A stretch of DNA of 64,000 bases from NCBI RefSeq assembly GCF_019733355.1, contig NZ_JAIHLQ010000032.1, positions 1 through 64,000 on the forward strand. The letters are read 5' to 3'. The notes below the pieces were generated by a model. It was given only the letters and a program-made list of their open reading frames with translations. It did no database searches and was not told where the DNA came from. Both the position numbers and the translations under genes were made by a program. Source of the stretch: Pseudomonas baetica (GTDB lineage Bacteria > Pseudomonadota > Gammaproteobacteria > Pseudomonadales > Pseudomonadaceae). Positions 37,883 through 45,949 of this stretch are shown piece by piece; the first letter of the stretch is position 1, and the number at the start of each line of letters is the position of its first letter.

Positions 37883-37884
37883 CA

Positions 37885-39282
37885 TTATTCGTCGTCGTCG
37901 AAGTTGTAACTGCCCGGCGCGAGGTTTTCGAAACGCGTGTATTTGCCGATGAACGCCAGGCGGATAAAGCCGATAGGCCCGTTCCGCTGTTTGCCGATGA
38001 TGATTTCGGCGATGCCTTTGTGCTCGGTTTCCGGGTGATACACCTCGTCCCGGTACACGAACATGATGACGTCGGCGTCCTGCTCGATCGCTCCGGACTC
38101 CCGGAGGTCGGAGTTGATGGGTCGCTTGTTCGGTCGTTGCTCCAGGGAGCGGTTGAGCTGCGACAGCGCAACCACCGGGCAGTTGAACTCCTTGGCCAGG
38201 GCTTTCAAGGAACGCGAGATCTCGGAAATCTCGTTGGTTCGGTTGTCACCGCCCGATCCTGGAATCTGCATCAGTTGCAGGTAGTCGATCATGATCAGGC
38301 CGATGTCACCGTGTTCCCGCGCCAGACGTCGGGTACGCGCACGCATTTCAGACGGGCTGATGCCGGCGGTATCGTCGATGAACAGTTTGCGATCGTTAAG
38401 CAGGTTTACCGCCGAGGTCAGGCGCGGCCAGTCATCATCTTCCAATTGGCCAGAACGCACCTTGGTCTGATCAATCCGCCCCAACGAGGAGAGCATACGC
38501 ATGACCAGCGATTCACCTGGCATCTCGAGGGAATACACCAGCACCGCTTTGTCGCTGCGCAGTACGGCGTTTTCCACCAGATTCATGGCGAAGGTGGTTT
38601 TACCCATCGATGGACGGCCCGCGACGATGATCAGGTCGGCCGGTTGCAGCCCGCTGGTTTTCTCGTCGAGGTCGGTGTAACCGGTGGACAGGCCGGTGAT
38701 GGCGTTGTCGGTGTTGAACAAGGTGTCGATGCGATCAATGGCCTTGGTCAACAAGTCATTCACGCCCACCGGGCCACCGGTTTTCGGGCGAGCCTCGGCA
38801 ATCGCGAAGATCTGGCGCTCGGCTTCGTCGAGGATTTCCTCGGCGGTGCGGCCCTCCGGGTTGAAAGCGCTGTCGGCGATCTCGGTACTGATGCCGATCA
38901 GTTGGCGCAACGTCGCTCGCTGGCGAACGATCTGCGCATAGGCCTTGATGTTGGCGACGGACGGCGTGTTTTTCGCCAGTTCGCCGAGATAACCGAGGCC
39001 ACCGACTTGCGAAGTCTGACCTTCCTTGTCCAATTGCTCGGCAAGGGTCACGACGTCAATCGGGGAGTTCTGATCGGCCAGTTTGGCGATCGCACGGAAG
39101 ATCAGACGGTGGTCATGTCGATAAAAATCGCCATCGGAGACTTGATCGAGCACGCGTTCCCAGGCGTTGTTGTCCAGCATCAGGCCACCGAGTACAGCCT
39201 GTTCGGCTTCGATGGAATGCGGCGGCACCTTCAGGGCAGCGGTTTGCAGATCGTATTGCTCAGGAGCGGAGATTTCGTTCAT
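37885..39282 (-). CDS. dnaB: replicative DNA helicase DnaB
   Basis: 465-residue hexameric 5'-3' helicase of the replisome. The N-terminal DnaG-interacting domain starts with PPHSIEAEQAVLGGLMLD. The RecA-like C-terminal domain has Walker A GRPSMGKTTFAMN (around residue 205), Walker B LIMIDYLQLM (around residue 305) and DLRESGAIEQDADVIMF. The ATG at 39282 is used; an in-frame GTG two codons earlier is also possible, and neither has a strong ribosome site. A hairpin terminator separates it from rplI upstream. Confidence 0.96.
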   Translation of the reverse strand: MNEISAPEQYDLQTAALKVPPHSIEAEQAVLGGLMLDNNAWERVLDQVSDGDFYRHDHRLIFRAIAKLADQNSPIDVVTLAEQLDKEGQTSQVGGLGYLGELAKNTPSVANIKAYAQIVRQRATLRQLIGISTEIADSAFNPEGRTAEEILDEAERQIFAIAEARPKTGGPVGVNDLLTKAIDRIDTLFNTDNAITGLSTGYTDLDEKTSGLQPADLIIVAGRPSMGKTTFAMNLVENAVLRSDKAVLVYSLEMPGESLVMRMLSSLGRIDQTKVRSGQLEDDDWPRLTSAVNLLNDRKLFIDDTAGISPSEMRARTRRLAREHGDIGLIMIDYLQLMQIPGSGGDNRTNEISEISRSLKALAKEFNCPVVALSQLNRSLEQRPNKRPINSDLRESGAIEQDADVIMFVYRDEVYHPETEHKGIAEIIIGKQRNGPIGFIRLAFIGKYTRFENLAPGSYNFDDDE

Positions 39283-39321
39283 GGCCACTTGGAGTCAGGG
39301 TTGAAAACGGGAGTACCAGAA

Positions 39322-39357
39322 AGACAAAGGGCACGACCTGTAAACAGGATCGTGCCC
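39322..39357 (-). terminator. terminator or attenuator between rplI and dnaB
   Basis: GC-rich stem (GGGCACGACCTG at 39329-39340 pairing with 39345-39357, one bulged base) with a TAAA loop on the plus strand. On the minus strand it is followed by a T-rich tract. It lies in the rplI-dnaB gap and would limit read-through from the ribosomal protein genes. Confidence 0.7.
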
Positions 39358-39403
39358 GATGTTAACCGTCTGACGGGCAAGCCGCCAGCCGATCAGGTGT
39401 TGC

Positions 39404-39850
39404 TTAAGCTGCTACCACGACAACGCGTACGGTGGCTTCAACTTCGGCGTGCAGGTGCACGGCTACGTCGAATTCGCCTACGTTGCGGATGGTGCCGTTC
39501 GGCAGACGAACTTCGCTTTTCGCAACTTCAACGCCGGAGGCGGTCAGTGCGTCAGCGATGTCGTGAGTACCGATCGAACCGAACAGCTTGCCTTCGTCGC
39601 CAGCGGTGGCAGTGATGGTCACTTCCAGCTCGGCCAGTTGGGCAGCACGGCTTTCAGCCGATGCTTTACGGTCTGCGGCAGCTTTTTCCAGCTCAGCACG
39701 ACGCTCTTCGAATGCAGCCAGGTTGGCAGCGGTCGCAGCGGTAGCTTTGCCGAAAGGCAGCAGGTAGTTACGGCCGTAACCGGCCTTAACGTTTACTTTG
39801 TCGCCCAGGTTGCCCAGGTTGGCGATTTTTTCCAGAAGGATCAGTTGCAT
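39404..39850 (-). CDS. rplI: 50S ribosomal protein L9
   Basis: 148-residue ribosomal protein that binds 23S rRNA near the base of the L1 stalk. The N-terminal RNA-binding domain (MQLILLEKIANLGNLGDKV, GYGRNYLLPFGKA) is joined by a long helix to the C-terminal domain (GKLFGSIGTHDIADAL). The length is as expected. It is the last gene of the rpsF-rpsR-DUF2232-rplI operon and lies 19 bases after the DUF2232 gene. Confidence 0.97.
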   Translation of the reverse strand: MQLILLEKIANLGNLGDKVNVKAGYGRNYLLPFGKATAATAANLAAFEERRAELEKAAADRKASAESRAAQLAELEVTITATAGDEGKLFGSIGTHDIADALTASGVEVAKSEVRLPNGTIRNVGEFDVAVHLHAEVEATVRVVVVAA

Positions 39851-39869
39851 GTGGAAATCCTCTTAACTT

Positions 39870-40763
39870 TTAACCTTCACCGTTCGCGCTGTCGGTGTCT
39901 TTCGACACGTGACGACCGCGAAAATCAATCAGGCTGTCGACAATGGCCAGAACCACGAGCAACGGATAGATCAGCTGCATGAACAGCAACAGCGTGACGT
40001 ACAACCCCACCAGCCAGAAACCGGCCAGTCGCTTCTGCCCGACCAGCCCGTGAATCAGGGCAAGTCCGGCGAACACCAGCGGTACACTGCACAACGGCGT
40101 CAACATGGCCATCTGTGCACCGAGATTCGGGCCCAGAAGCATCAACGCCAGCAGTAACATCGCCGGCCCCAGCGGGATTCGGATGGCGCGAAACTCGCGA
40201 CCAAAACCACCCGGGTTGTACAACAACGCCTGCCAATGACGCCCGACAATCAGGCTCAGCACGCTGACGATCTGCAACAAAGCCGCAATCAGCCCGGTCA
40301 GGACCGGTGCAATCAGGGACGCGAAACGCGCTTGCTCTTCGACCGACAATTGCTTGTAGGTCTCACCGAGAAGCGCTGGCATGACCTTTATAAGGGCCTG
40401 CGCGAGCATCTCGATCTGGGCTGCAAACGCCGCCCCGAGCACCACTGAAAACACCACTCCAATTGCTACGCTGACCAGCAACGTGCGAACCCAGGATTCA
40501 CTTGCGCGCAAAACCAACGCAAGCCCCGAAGACCCCAGCAGCACTAAAAGTGCGCGTGGATCGTCGGCATACAACCACCAGACCAATGCCGGCAGCAGCC
40601 CCAGGGACAGAACGCCAAGGGCGTCCGTCAATCCGCGCCGCAGAAGCACAAGGCTCCCGGCGGCAGCACCCAACCAATACAACAACGGCAATGTTGCACA
40701 TCCGGCCACCACGAGAGTGGCCTGCATACGGCCTCGCATGATGAACTCAGCTAAGGCACGCAT
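39870..40763 (-). CDS. DUF2232 (YybS-like) membrane protein
   Basis: 297-residue integral membrane protein with about eight to nine hydrophobic helices and a short polar C-terminus. It matches the DUF2232/YybS-type protein habitually encoded between rpsR and rplI in Pseudomonas. The function is unknown; its fixed place among S6, S18 and L9 genes suggests co-expression with ribosome synthesis, but no role is demonstrated. The ATG at 40763 begins MRALAEFIMRGRMQATLVV; ATGs at 40739 and 40727 are alternatives. Confidence 0.85.
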   Translation of the reverse strand: MRALAEFIMRGRMQATLVVAGCATLPLLYWLGAAAGSLVLLRRGLTDALGVLSLGLLPALVWWLYADDPRALLVLLGSSGLALVLRASESWVRTLLVSVAIGVVFSVVLGAAFAAQIEMLAQALIKVMPALLGETYKQLSVEEQARFASLIAPVLTGLIAALLQIVSVLSLIVGRHWQALLYNPGGFGREFRAIRIPLGPAMLLLALMLLGPNLGAQMAMLTPLCSVPLVFAGLALIHGLVGQKRLAGFWLVGLYVTLLLFMQLIYPLLVVLAIVDSLIDFRGRHVSKDTDSANGEG

Positions 40764-40799
40764 GCATTCAATCCTTTGCTACTTGTCGACTGCCCGGTC

Positions 40800-41030
40800 T
40801 CAGCGGCCGTGGCTGTCGGTGTAGGCCAGCAGGGCCAGGAAGCGGGCGCGCTTGATAGCGGTGGCCAGCTGACGCTGATAACGAGCGTTGGTACCGGTGA
40901 TGCGGCTTGGAACGATTTTGCCGGTCTCGGATACGTAGGCTTTCAGAGTGTTGAGATCTTTGTAATCGATCTCTTTCACGTCTTCAGCGGTGAAGCGGCA
41001 GAATTTACGACGACGGAAGAAACGTGCCAT
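40800..41030 (-). CDS. rpsR: 30S ribosomal protein S18
   Basis: 76-residue ribosomal protein of the platform of the small subunit, where it pairs with S6. Recognisable by MARFFRRRKFCRFTAEDV, the RITGTNARYQRQLATAIKRAR segment and the family length. A good AAGGAG-type site precedes the ATG. It follows rpsF by 28 bases. Confidence 0.97.
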   Translation of the reverse strand: MARFFRRRKFCRFTAEDVKEIDYKDLNTLKAYVSETGKIVPSRITGTNARYQRQLATAIKRARFLALLAYTDSHGR

Positions 41031-41058
41031 TTGATAGGCTCCTTAAAAGGTCCGTGGA

Positions 41059-41481
41059 TTACTCGTCAGCGTTATCGCTGTTGTCGCTGTCATCACTATC
41101 AGCGCTATCAGCGCCTTCGTGCTCAGGACGGTCGCGACGCTCACGGCGCTCACTGCGGTTTTCTTCAGCCTTGAGCATCTCGGATTGGCCGGTAACGGCT
41201 TCTTCGCGACGGATGACCAGGTTACGGATCACTGCATCGTTGTAGCGGAAGTTGTCTTCCAGCTCGGCCAGGGCCTTGCCAGTGCACTCAACGTTCAGCA
41301 TCACGTAGTGAGCCTTGTGAACATTGTTGATTGCGTAGGCCAGTTGACGACGGCCCCAATCTTCCAGACGGTGGATTTTGCCGCCGTCTTCTTCGATCAG
41401 CTTGGTGTAACGCTCAACCATGCCGCCGACTTGCTCGCTTTGATCCGGGTGGACCAAAAAGATGATTTCGTAATGACGCAT
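41059..41481 (-). CDS. rpsF: 30S ribosomal protein S6
   Basis: 140-residue ribosomal protein beginning MRHYEIIFLVHPDQSEQVGG, with the S6 fold to about residue 100 (HKAHYVMLNVECTGKALAEL) and a long acidic/charged tail rich in Asp, Ser and Glu (…DSDDSDNSDNADE). Such acidic tails are typical of pseudomonads; in E. coli S6 the tail receives extra glutamates. TAAGGAGC precedes the ATG. First gene of the operon. Confidence 0.97.
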   Translation of the reverse strand: MRHYEIIFLVHPDQSEQVGGMVERYTKLIEEDGGKIHRLEDWGRRQLAYAINNVHKAHYVMLNVECTGKALAELEDNFRYNDAVIRNLVIRREEAVTGQSEMLKAEENRSERRERRDRPEHEGADSADSDDSDNSDNADE

Positions 41482-41788
41482 GAATGCTCCTTACGGGTTG
41501 TAGCCTGCCGCTCAAAAACGGTCAGACAAGGAGTGAATGACACTTATGGACTTGCCGGTGCGGGGCACATGCGTGCCTGCCGTGACAGCAAGGGGCGCAA
41601 TTGTAGAGAAGGGACTGCAGAGGTGCAAGGCAATTGGTGATTATTTGAACAACCACCAATCCTGCCTTCACCACAAACCAATGTGGGAGCGGGCTTGCTC
41701 GCGAATGCGATACATCAGGCAACATTGTTGTCGACTGACACTGCGCTTTCGCGAGCAAGCCCGCTCCCACAATTGATTGCATACAACT
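41482..41788. other. rpsF leader region and rlmB downstream gap
   Basis: About 300 bases between the rpsF start and the rlmB stop. On the minus strand a hairpin (GGCAC/GTGCC, 41564-41577) is followed by CACCG (41556-41560). This is reminiscent of the S6:S18-binding leader motif that exposes a CCG; the match is only suggestive. The left half holds no gene and the right half is a REPIN. Confidence 0.35.
41681..41772. repeat. REPIN
   Basis: Perfect inverted arms 41681-41705 and 41748-41772 of the GTGGGAGCGGGCTTGCTCGCGAA type, 17 bases beyond the rlmB stop and upstream of rpsF. Confidence 0.9.
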
Positions 41789-42553
41789 TTATTTCTTGGC
41801 GGAGGCCTTGGCTTTGACGCCACGCTGGCGCTGCGCTTCGAACAGGCATACACCCGTCGCCACGGACACGTTGAGACTGCTGACGCTACCGGCCATCGGC
41901 AGGTTGACCAGATAGTCGCAATGTTCGCGAGTCAGGCGACGCATGCCTTTGCCTTCGGCGCCCATGATCAGGATGGTCGGGCCGGTCAGGTCCTGGTCAT
42001 AAATGCTGACCTCGGCCTCGCCCGCCGTACCGACAACCCAGAGCCCACGCTGCTGCAACTTTTCCAGTGTGCGCGCAAGGTTGGTCACTGCCACCAGCGG
42101 AATCACTTCCGCCGCACCGCAGGCCACTTTACGCACGACGGGCGTCAGGGTCGCCGACTTGTCTTTGGGCACGATCACGGCGAGCGCACCAGCAGCATCC
42201 GCCGAACGCAGACAGGCGCCGAGGTTGTGCGGATCGGTCACGCCGTCGAGCACCAGCAACAGCGGCGCGCCTTCGGTGCGATCAAGCAACTCGTCGAGCA
42301 TCGCCTCGCCCCAGACCTGGCTAGGACTCACGTCCGCGACCACGCCCTGATGCACGCCTTCAACCCAAGCGTCCATTTCACGTCGCTCAGCCTGACCGAC
42401 CTGGACACGATTCTCATTGGCCAGTTCGATCAGGGTCTGCACACGCGGATCGTTGCGGCTTTCAGCCAGCCAGATCTGCTTGACGCGCTTAGGGTGGTGA
42501 CGCAGCAACGCTTCTACCGCGTGAACGCCGTAGATTTTTTCCAACTGACTCAT
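41789..42553 (-). CDS. rlmB: 23S rRNA (guanosine(2251)-2'-O)-methyltransferase RlmB
   Basis: 254-residue SPOUT methyltransferase that methylates the ribose of G2251 in the peptidyl-transferase P-loop of 23S rRNA. The N-terminal substrate-binding domain (EKIYGVHAVEALLRHHP) is followed by the catalytic domain with LDGVTDPHNLGACLRSADA, ILIMGAEGKGMRRLT and LPMAGSVSSLNVSVATGVCL, the three SPOUT motifs. The start overlaps the rnr stop by four bases (ATGA), so it is coupled to rnr as in many gammaproteobacteria. Confidence 0.96.
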   Translation of the reverse strand: MSQLEKIYGVHAVEALLRHHPKRVKQIWLAESRNDPRVQTLIELANENRVQVGQAERREMDAWVEGVHQGVVADVSPSQVWGEAMLDELLDRTEGAPLLLVLDGVTDPHNLGACLRSADAAGALAVIVPKDKSATLTPVVRKVACGAAEVIPLVAVTNLARTLEKLQQRGLWVVGTAGEAEVSIYDQDLTGPTILIMGAEGKGMRRLTREHCDYLVNLPMAGSVSSLNVSVATGVCLFEAQRQRGVKAKASAKK

Positions 42554-45180
42554 GACTTCGCCTTCGGTTTACGTGCTCCGCCACTTTTGGCTGGAGCAGA
42601 ACCCGCCTTCGGCGGGCCTTTACGGTGCTTGCTCGGTTTGGCTGGTTTGCCGCCGGTCGCCTTTTCAGGCGCCGACCGCCCGGTCTTTCCCCCGGACGCC
42701 GCTTTACCACCGTTTTTGGCGTCGGAAAGCAGCGCTTTCTTCATTTCACGGCTTTTACGCAGCTCGGCGTTTTTCGCCACGGCATCGCTCGGGCGATAGG
42801 CTTCGGCAGCTTTTTCCTTGGCCGGACGACGACTGGCGGTTTTTGCCGGCGCCTTTTCTTCCGAAGCCCTGGACGCTGGAGCTGCAGTTTCGTGACCGCG
42901 TTTTTTGCGACCAATCGGTGCGCTGATGGTTTTTTCAGCCATCTCGAAGTCGATCTTGCGCTCGTCAAGATCGACGCGCATCACGCGCACTTCAACGGTG
43001 TCGCCGAGACGGAAGCTACGACCGGTGCGCTCGCCCGCCAGGCGGTGATGCACAGGGTCGAAGTGGTAGTAATCGCCCGGCAGCGCGGTGACATGCACCA
43101 GGCCTTCGACGTAGATATCGGTCAGTTCGACGAACAGGCCGAAACCGGTCACTGCGGTGATCACGCCCGGGAACGATTCGCCCACGCGATCCTTCATGAA
43201 CTCGCACTTGAGCCAGTTCACTACGTCGCGGGTCGCTTCATCGGCACGGCGCTCGCTCATCGAGCATTGCTCGCCGAGTTGCTCCAGCGCCGCTTCGTCG
43301 TACGGATAGATGCGTGCCTTCGGAATGGTCATGGCACCGGCACGGCGAACGTGCGGGGTGTCTTGCTTGGAATGGATCACGCTGCGGATCGCGCGGTGCG
43401 TAAGCAGGTCCGGGTAACGACGGATCGGCGAGGTGAAGTGGGTATAGGCTTCGTAATTCAGGCCGAAATGGCCATCGTTTTCAGCGCTGTACACTGCCTG
43501 ACTCAACGAACGCAGCATTACGGTCTGGATCAGGTGGAAATCCGGACGATCCTTGATGCTCGCCAGCAGTGCCTGATAGTCCTTCGGCGACGGACCGTCC
43601 TTGCCTTTGTGCAGGGACAGGCCAAGTTCGCCAAGGAAGGCGCGCAGCTTTTCCAGACGCTCCGGCGGCGGGCCAGCGTGAACGCGGTACAGTGCAGGGA
43701 TTTCGTGCTTCTTCAGGAATTCGGCGGTGGCCACGTTGGCCGCCAGCATGCATTCCTCGATCAGCTTGTGAGCATCGTTACGGATGGTCGGACGGATTTC
43801 GGCAATTTTGCGTTCGGAACCGAAGATGATCCGGGTTTCCTGAGTCTCGAAATCGATCGCGCCACGCACATGACGGGCGGCCAGCAACACTTTGTAGAGC
43901 GAATAAAGCTGCTTGAGGTGCGGCACGACGTCGGTGTATTCGCCACGCAATTTACGCGCTTCGACAACCTTCGGCGTTTCCAGCATCGCGCTGACCTTGT
44001 TGTAGGTCAGACGAGCGTGGGAATGAATCACCGCTTCATAGAAGCAGTAGTCAGTCATTTCGCCAGACTTGGAGATGGTCATCTCGCAAACCATGGCCAG
44101 ACGATCGACATGCGGGTTCAGCGAGCAGAGGCCGTTGGACAACTGCTCTGGCAGCATCGGCACTACGCGCTCAGGGAAGTACACCGAGTTGCCGCGCACC
44201 TGGGCTTCGTTGTCCAGCGCCGAGCCGATTTTCACGTAACTGGAAACATCGGCAATCGCCACGTACAACTTCCAGCCACCGGAAAACAGACGCAGCTTGC
44301 CAGGCTTGGCTTCGCAATAGACCGCATCGTCGAAGTCGCGGGCATCTTCGCCGTCGATGGTGACGAACGGCAGATGGCGCAGATCGACGCGCTTCTCTTT
44401 GTCTTTATCTTCCACTTCCGGCTTGAGCTTGGCGGCTTCTTTGAGAACCGCTTCAGGCCAGACGTGCGGAATGTCGTAGGTACGCAGGGCGACATCGATT
44501 TCCATGCCCGGCGCCATGTAGTTGCCGACCACCTCAACCACATCGCCTTGCGGCTGAAAGCGTGGCGTCGGCCAGTGAGTGATCTTCACCTCAACGAACT
44601 GGCCGACCTGGGCGTTGGCATTGCGACCCGGGGTCACCAGCACTTCTTGCTGGATCTTCGGATTGTCCGCAACGACGAAGCCGATGCCGCCCTCTTCAAA
44701 GTAGCGACCGACAATGCTTTCGTGAGCACGGGTCACCACTTCAACGATCACACCTTCGCGGCGACCGCGACGATCGAGGCCGGAAACACGGGCCAGCGCG
44801 CGATCACCGTCGAACACCAGGCGCATTTGCGCCGGGCTCATGAACAGGTCATCGCTACCGTCGTCCGGCACCAGGAAGCCAAAGCCGTCACGGTGACCGC
44901 TGATGCGACCGAGGATCAGGTCGAGCTTATCCACCGGTGCGTAAGTACCACGACGGGTGTAGATCAGTTGAGCGTCGCGCTCCATGGCGCGCAGGCGGCG
45001 GCGCAGGGCTTCGACCTGGTCTTCTGTGGTCAGACCAAACTCTTCGACCAGTTGCTCGCGGGCAGCAGGCGAACCCCGATCGGCGAGATGCGCCAGGATC
45101 AGTTCGCGGCTAGGAATAGGGTTTTCATATTTTTCCGCTTCACGAGCGGCCTCGGGATCGAGGGACTGCCAATCGGCCAT
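42550..45180 (-). CDS. rnr: ribonuclease R
   Basis: 876-residue processive 3'-5' exoribonuclease that degrades structured RNA, including rRNA fragments and non-stop mRNA. Order of domains: N-terminal HTH-like region (around residues 25-85), two cold-shock domains, RNB catalytic domain with the metal-binding aspartates in DGEDARDFDDAVYCE (around residue 280), S1 domain (VTGFGLFVELTDIYVEGLVH, around residue 655) and a long Lys/Ala-rich tail of about 120 residues. The ATG follows AAGGTG. First gene of the rnr-rlmB operon. Confidence 0.96.
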   Translation of the reverse strand: MADWQSLDPEAAREAEKYENPIPSRELILAHLADRGSPAAREQLVEEFGLTTEDQVEALRRRLRAMERDAQLIYTRRGTYAPVDKLDLILGRISGHRDGFGFLVPDDGSDDLFMSPAQMRLVFDGDRALARVSGLDRRGRREGVIVEVVTRAHESIVGRYFEEGGIGFVVADNPKIQQEVLVTPGRNANAQVGQFVEVKITHWPTPRFQPQGDVVEVVGNYMAPGMEIDVALRTYDIPHVWPEAVLKEAAKLKPEVEDKDKEKRVDLRHLPFVTIDGEDARDFDDAVYCEAKPGKLRLFSGGWKLYVAIADVSSYVKIGSALDNEAQVRGNSVYFPERVVPMLPEQLSNGLCSLNPHVDRLAMVCEMTISKSGEMTDYCFYEAVIHSHARLTYNKVSAMLETPKVVEARKLRGEYTDVVPHLKQLYSLYKVLLAARHVRGAIDFETQETRIIFGSERKIAEIRPTIRNDAHKLIEECMLAANVATAEFLKKHEIPALYRVHAGPPPERLEKLRAFLGELGLSLHKGKDGPSPKDYQALLASIKDRPDFHLIQTVMLRSLSQAVYSAENDGHFGLNYEAYTHFTSPIRRYPDLLTHRAIRSVIHSKQDTPHVRRAGAMTIPKARIYPYDEAALEQLGEQCSMSERRADEATRDVVNWLKCEFMKDRVGESFPGVITAVTGFGLFVELTDIYVEGLVHVTALPGDYYHFDPVHHRLAGERTGRSFRLGDTVEVRVMRVDLDERKIDFEMAEKTISAPIGRKKRGHETAAPASRASEEKAPAKTASRRPAKEKAAEAYRPSDAVAKNAELRKSREMKKALLSDAKNGGKAASGGKTGRSAPEKATGGKPAKPSKHRKGPPKAGSAPAKSGGARKPKAKS

Positions 45181-45340
45181 TAGATAGTTTTCACCTTGTC
45201 TATATACGGGTTAGTTTGGCATAGGCGCCATCAAACGGGAAATTTCCGACTCTATAAGGCCCTTCTGAAGCCCTGTATCGAAGCTGGAAAGCCGTTTTGA
45301 ACACCGCCGGTAAAAAAACCATTTTTTTTGCTGGCAGGGG

Positions 45341-45369
45341 TTTACAGTTAAAAAGACGCTCCGTATAGT
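45341..45369 (+). promoter_or_regulatory. sigma-70 promoter of the first tRNA-Leu gene
   Basis: TTTACA (45341-45346), 17-base spacer, TATAGT (45364-45369) followed by a GC-rich discriminator. It is 37 bases before the tRNA, and the same -35/-10 pair recurs before the second copy. Confidence 0.85.
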
Positions 45370-45405
45370 GCGCGCCATCGATGACGCAGATGCGCTGCCG
45401 ATACT

Positions 45406-45492
45406 GCCCAGATGGTGAAATTGGTAGACACGCCAGCTTCAGGTGCTGGTGACCTTACGGTCGTGGAAGTTCGAGTCTTCTTCTGGGCACCA
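45406..45492 (+). tRNA. tRNA-Leu(CAG), copy 1
   Basis: 87-base class II tRNA. Acceptor arms GCCCAGA and TCTGGGC pair, the D-loop has GG (AATTGGTAG), and the anticodon stem CCAGC/GCTGG encloses TTCAGGT, giving anticodon CAG, which reads CUG leucine. There is a long variable arm, a T-arm (GAAGTTCGAGTCTTC) and an encoded 3' CCA. Confidence 0.97.
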
Positions 45493-45531
45493 ATTTAGAG
45501 CTTGAGACTAGATCAGTTTCAAGGCTCACAC

Positions 45532-45556
45532 AAAACCCGCGAAAGCGGGTTTTTTG
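45532..45556 (+). terminator. rho-independent terminator after tRNA-Leu copy 1
   Basis: Short GC stem (AAACCCGC and its complement) with a GAAA loop followed by a T run. An almost identical terminator follows copy 2. Confidence 0.88.
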
Positions 45557-45608
45557 CATTCTAAGGAACGGTTTTCTTAAAACTGATTTATTAAAATTAA
45601 ATCAGGGG

Positions 45609-45637
45609 TTTACAGATTAAAACGCGCTCCGTATAGT
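45609..45637 (+). promoter_or_regulatory. sigma-70 promoter of the second tRNA-Leu gene
   Basis: TTTACA (45609-45614), 17-base spacer, TATAGT (45632-45637), with flanks resembling the promoter of copy 1 (GGGG before -35, CGCTCCG before -10). Confidence 0.85.
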
Positions 45638-45672
45638 GCGCCACATCAACAGCGGCAACGCTAGCGATGATT

Positions 45673-45759
45673 GCCCAGATGGTGAAATTGGTAGACACGC
45701 CAGCTTCAGGTGCTGGTGACCTTACGGTCGTGGAAGTTCGAGTCTTCTTCTGGGCACCA
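45673..45759 (+). tRNA. tRNA-Leu(CAG), copy 2
   Basis: Base-for-base identical to the copy at 45406-45492, including the encoded CCA and anticodon CAG. The repeat unit (promoter, tRNA, terminator) has a period of about 267 bases, pointing to local duplication. Confidence 0.97.
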
Positions 45760-45794
45760 ATTCAAATTCAAGGTTAAGGCCTTGGATTTCACAG

Positions 45795-45816
45795 AAACCC
45801 GCGAAAGCGGGTTTTT
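45795..45816 (+). terminator. rho-independent terminator after tRNA-Leu copy 2
   Basis: AAACCCGC/GCGGGTTT stem with a GAAA loop and a T run, matching the one after copy 1. Confidence 0.88.
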
Positions 45817-45886
45817 GCGTTTCTGGCATTTGAAAATCCATTCCCCTCGCGATAGCAAACCTGTGCCCACGCCACAAGGCGCATTT

Positions 45887-45912
45887 GAGAAACAATATCG
45901 TTTATCATTGTT
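45887..45912 (+). promoter_or_regulatory. candidate Fur box upstream of the iron-type ABC transporter genes
   Basis: The stretch around 45891-45910 (CAATATCGTTTATCATTG; reverse strand CAATGATAAACGATATTG) resembles the Fur consensus built of NATWAT units. It lies about 40 bases before the binding-protein start. The match is partial and the regulation is inferred from the iron-transporter context. Confidence 0.45.
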
Positions 45913-45949
45913 GCAAGTTTTTGCAATGCGACAGTGAGGAACCCTGCGA

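Noticed and set aside
37885..39288. GTG start at 39288 for dnaB
   Set aside because: Adds only two residues; the ATG at 39282 matches the expected Pseudomonas N-terminus, although neither has a strong ribosome site.
42625..45183. 852-codon plus-strand open frame
   Set aside because: Mirror of rnr; the RNB and S1 motifs on the minus strand settle the coding strand.
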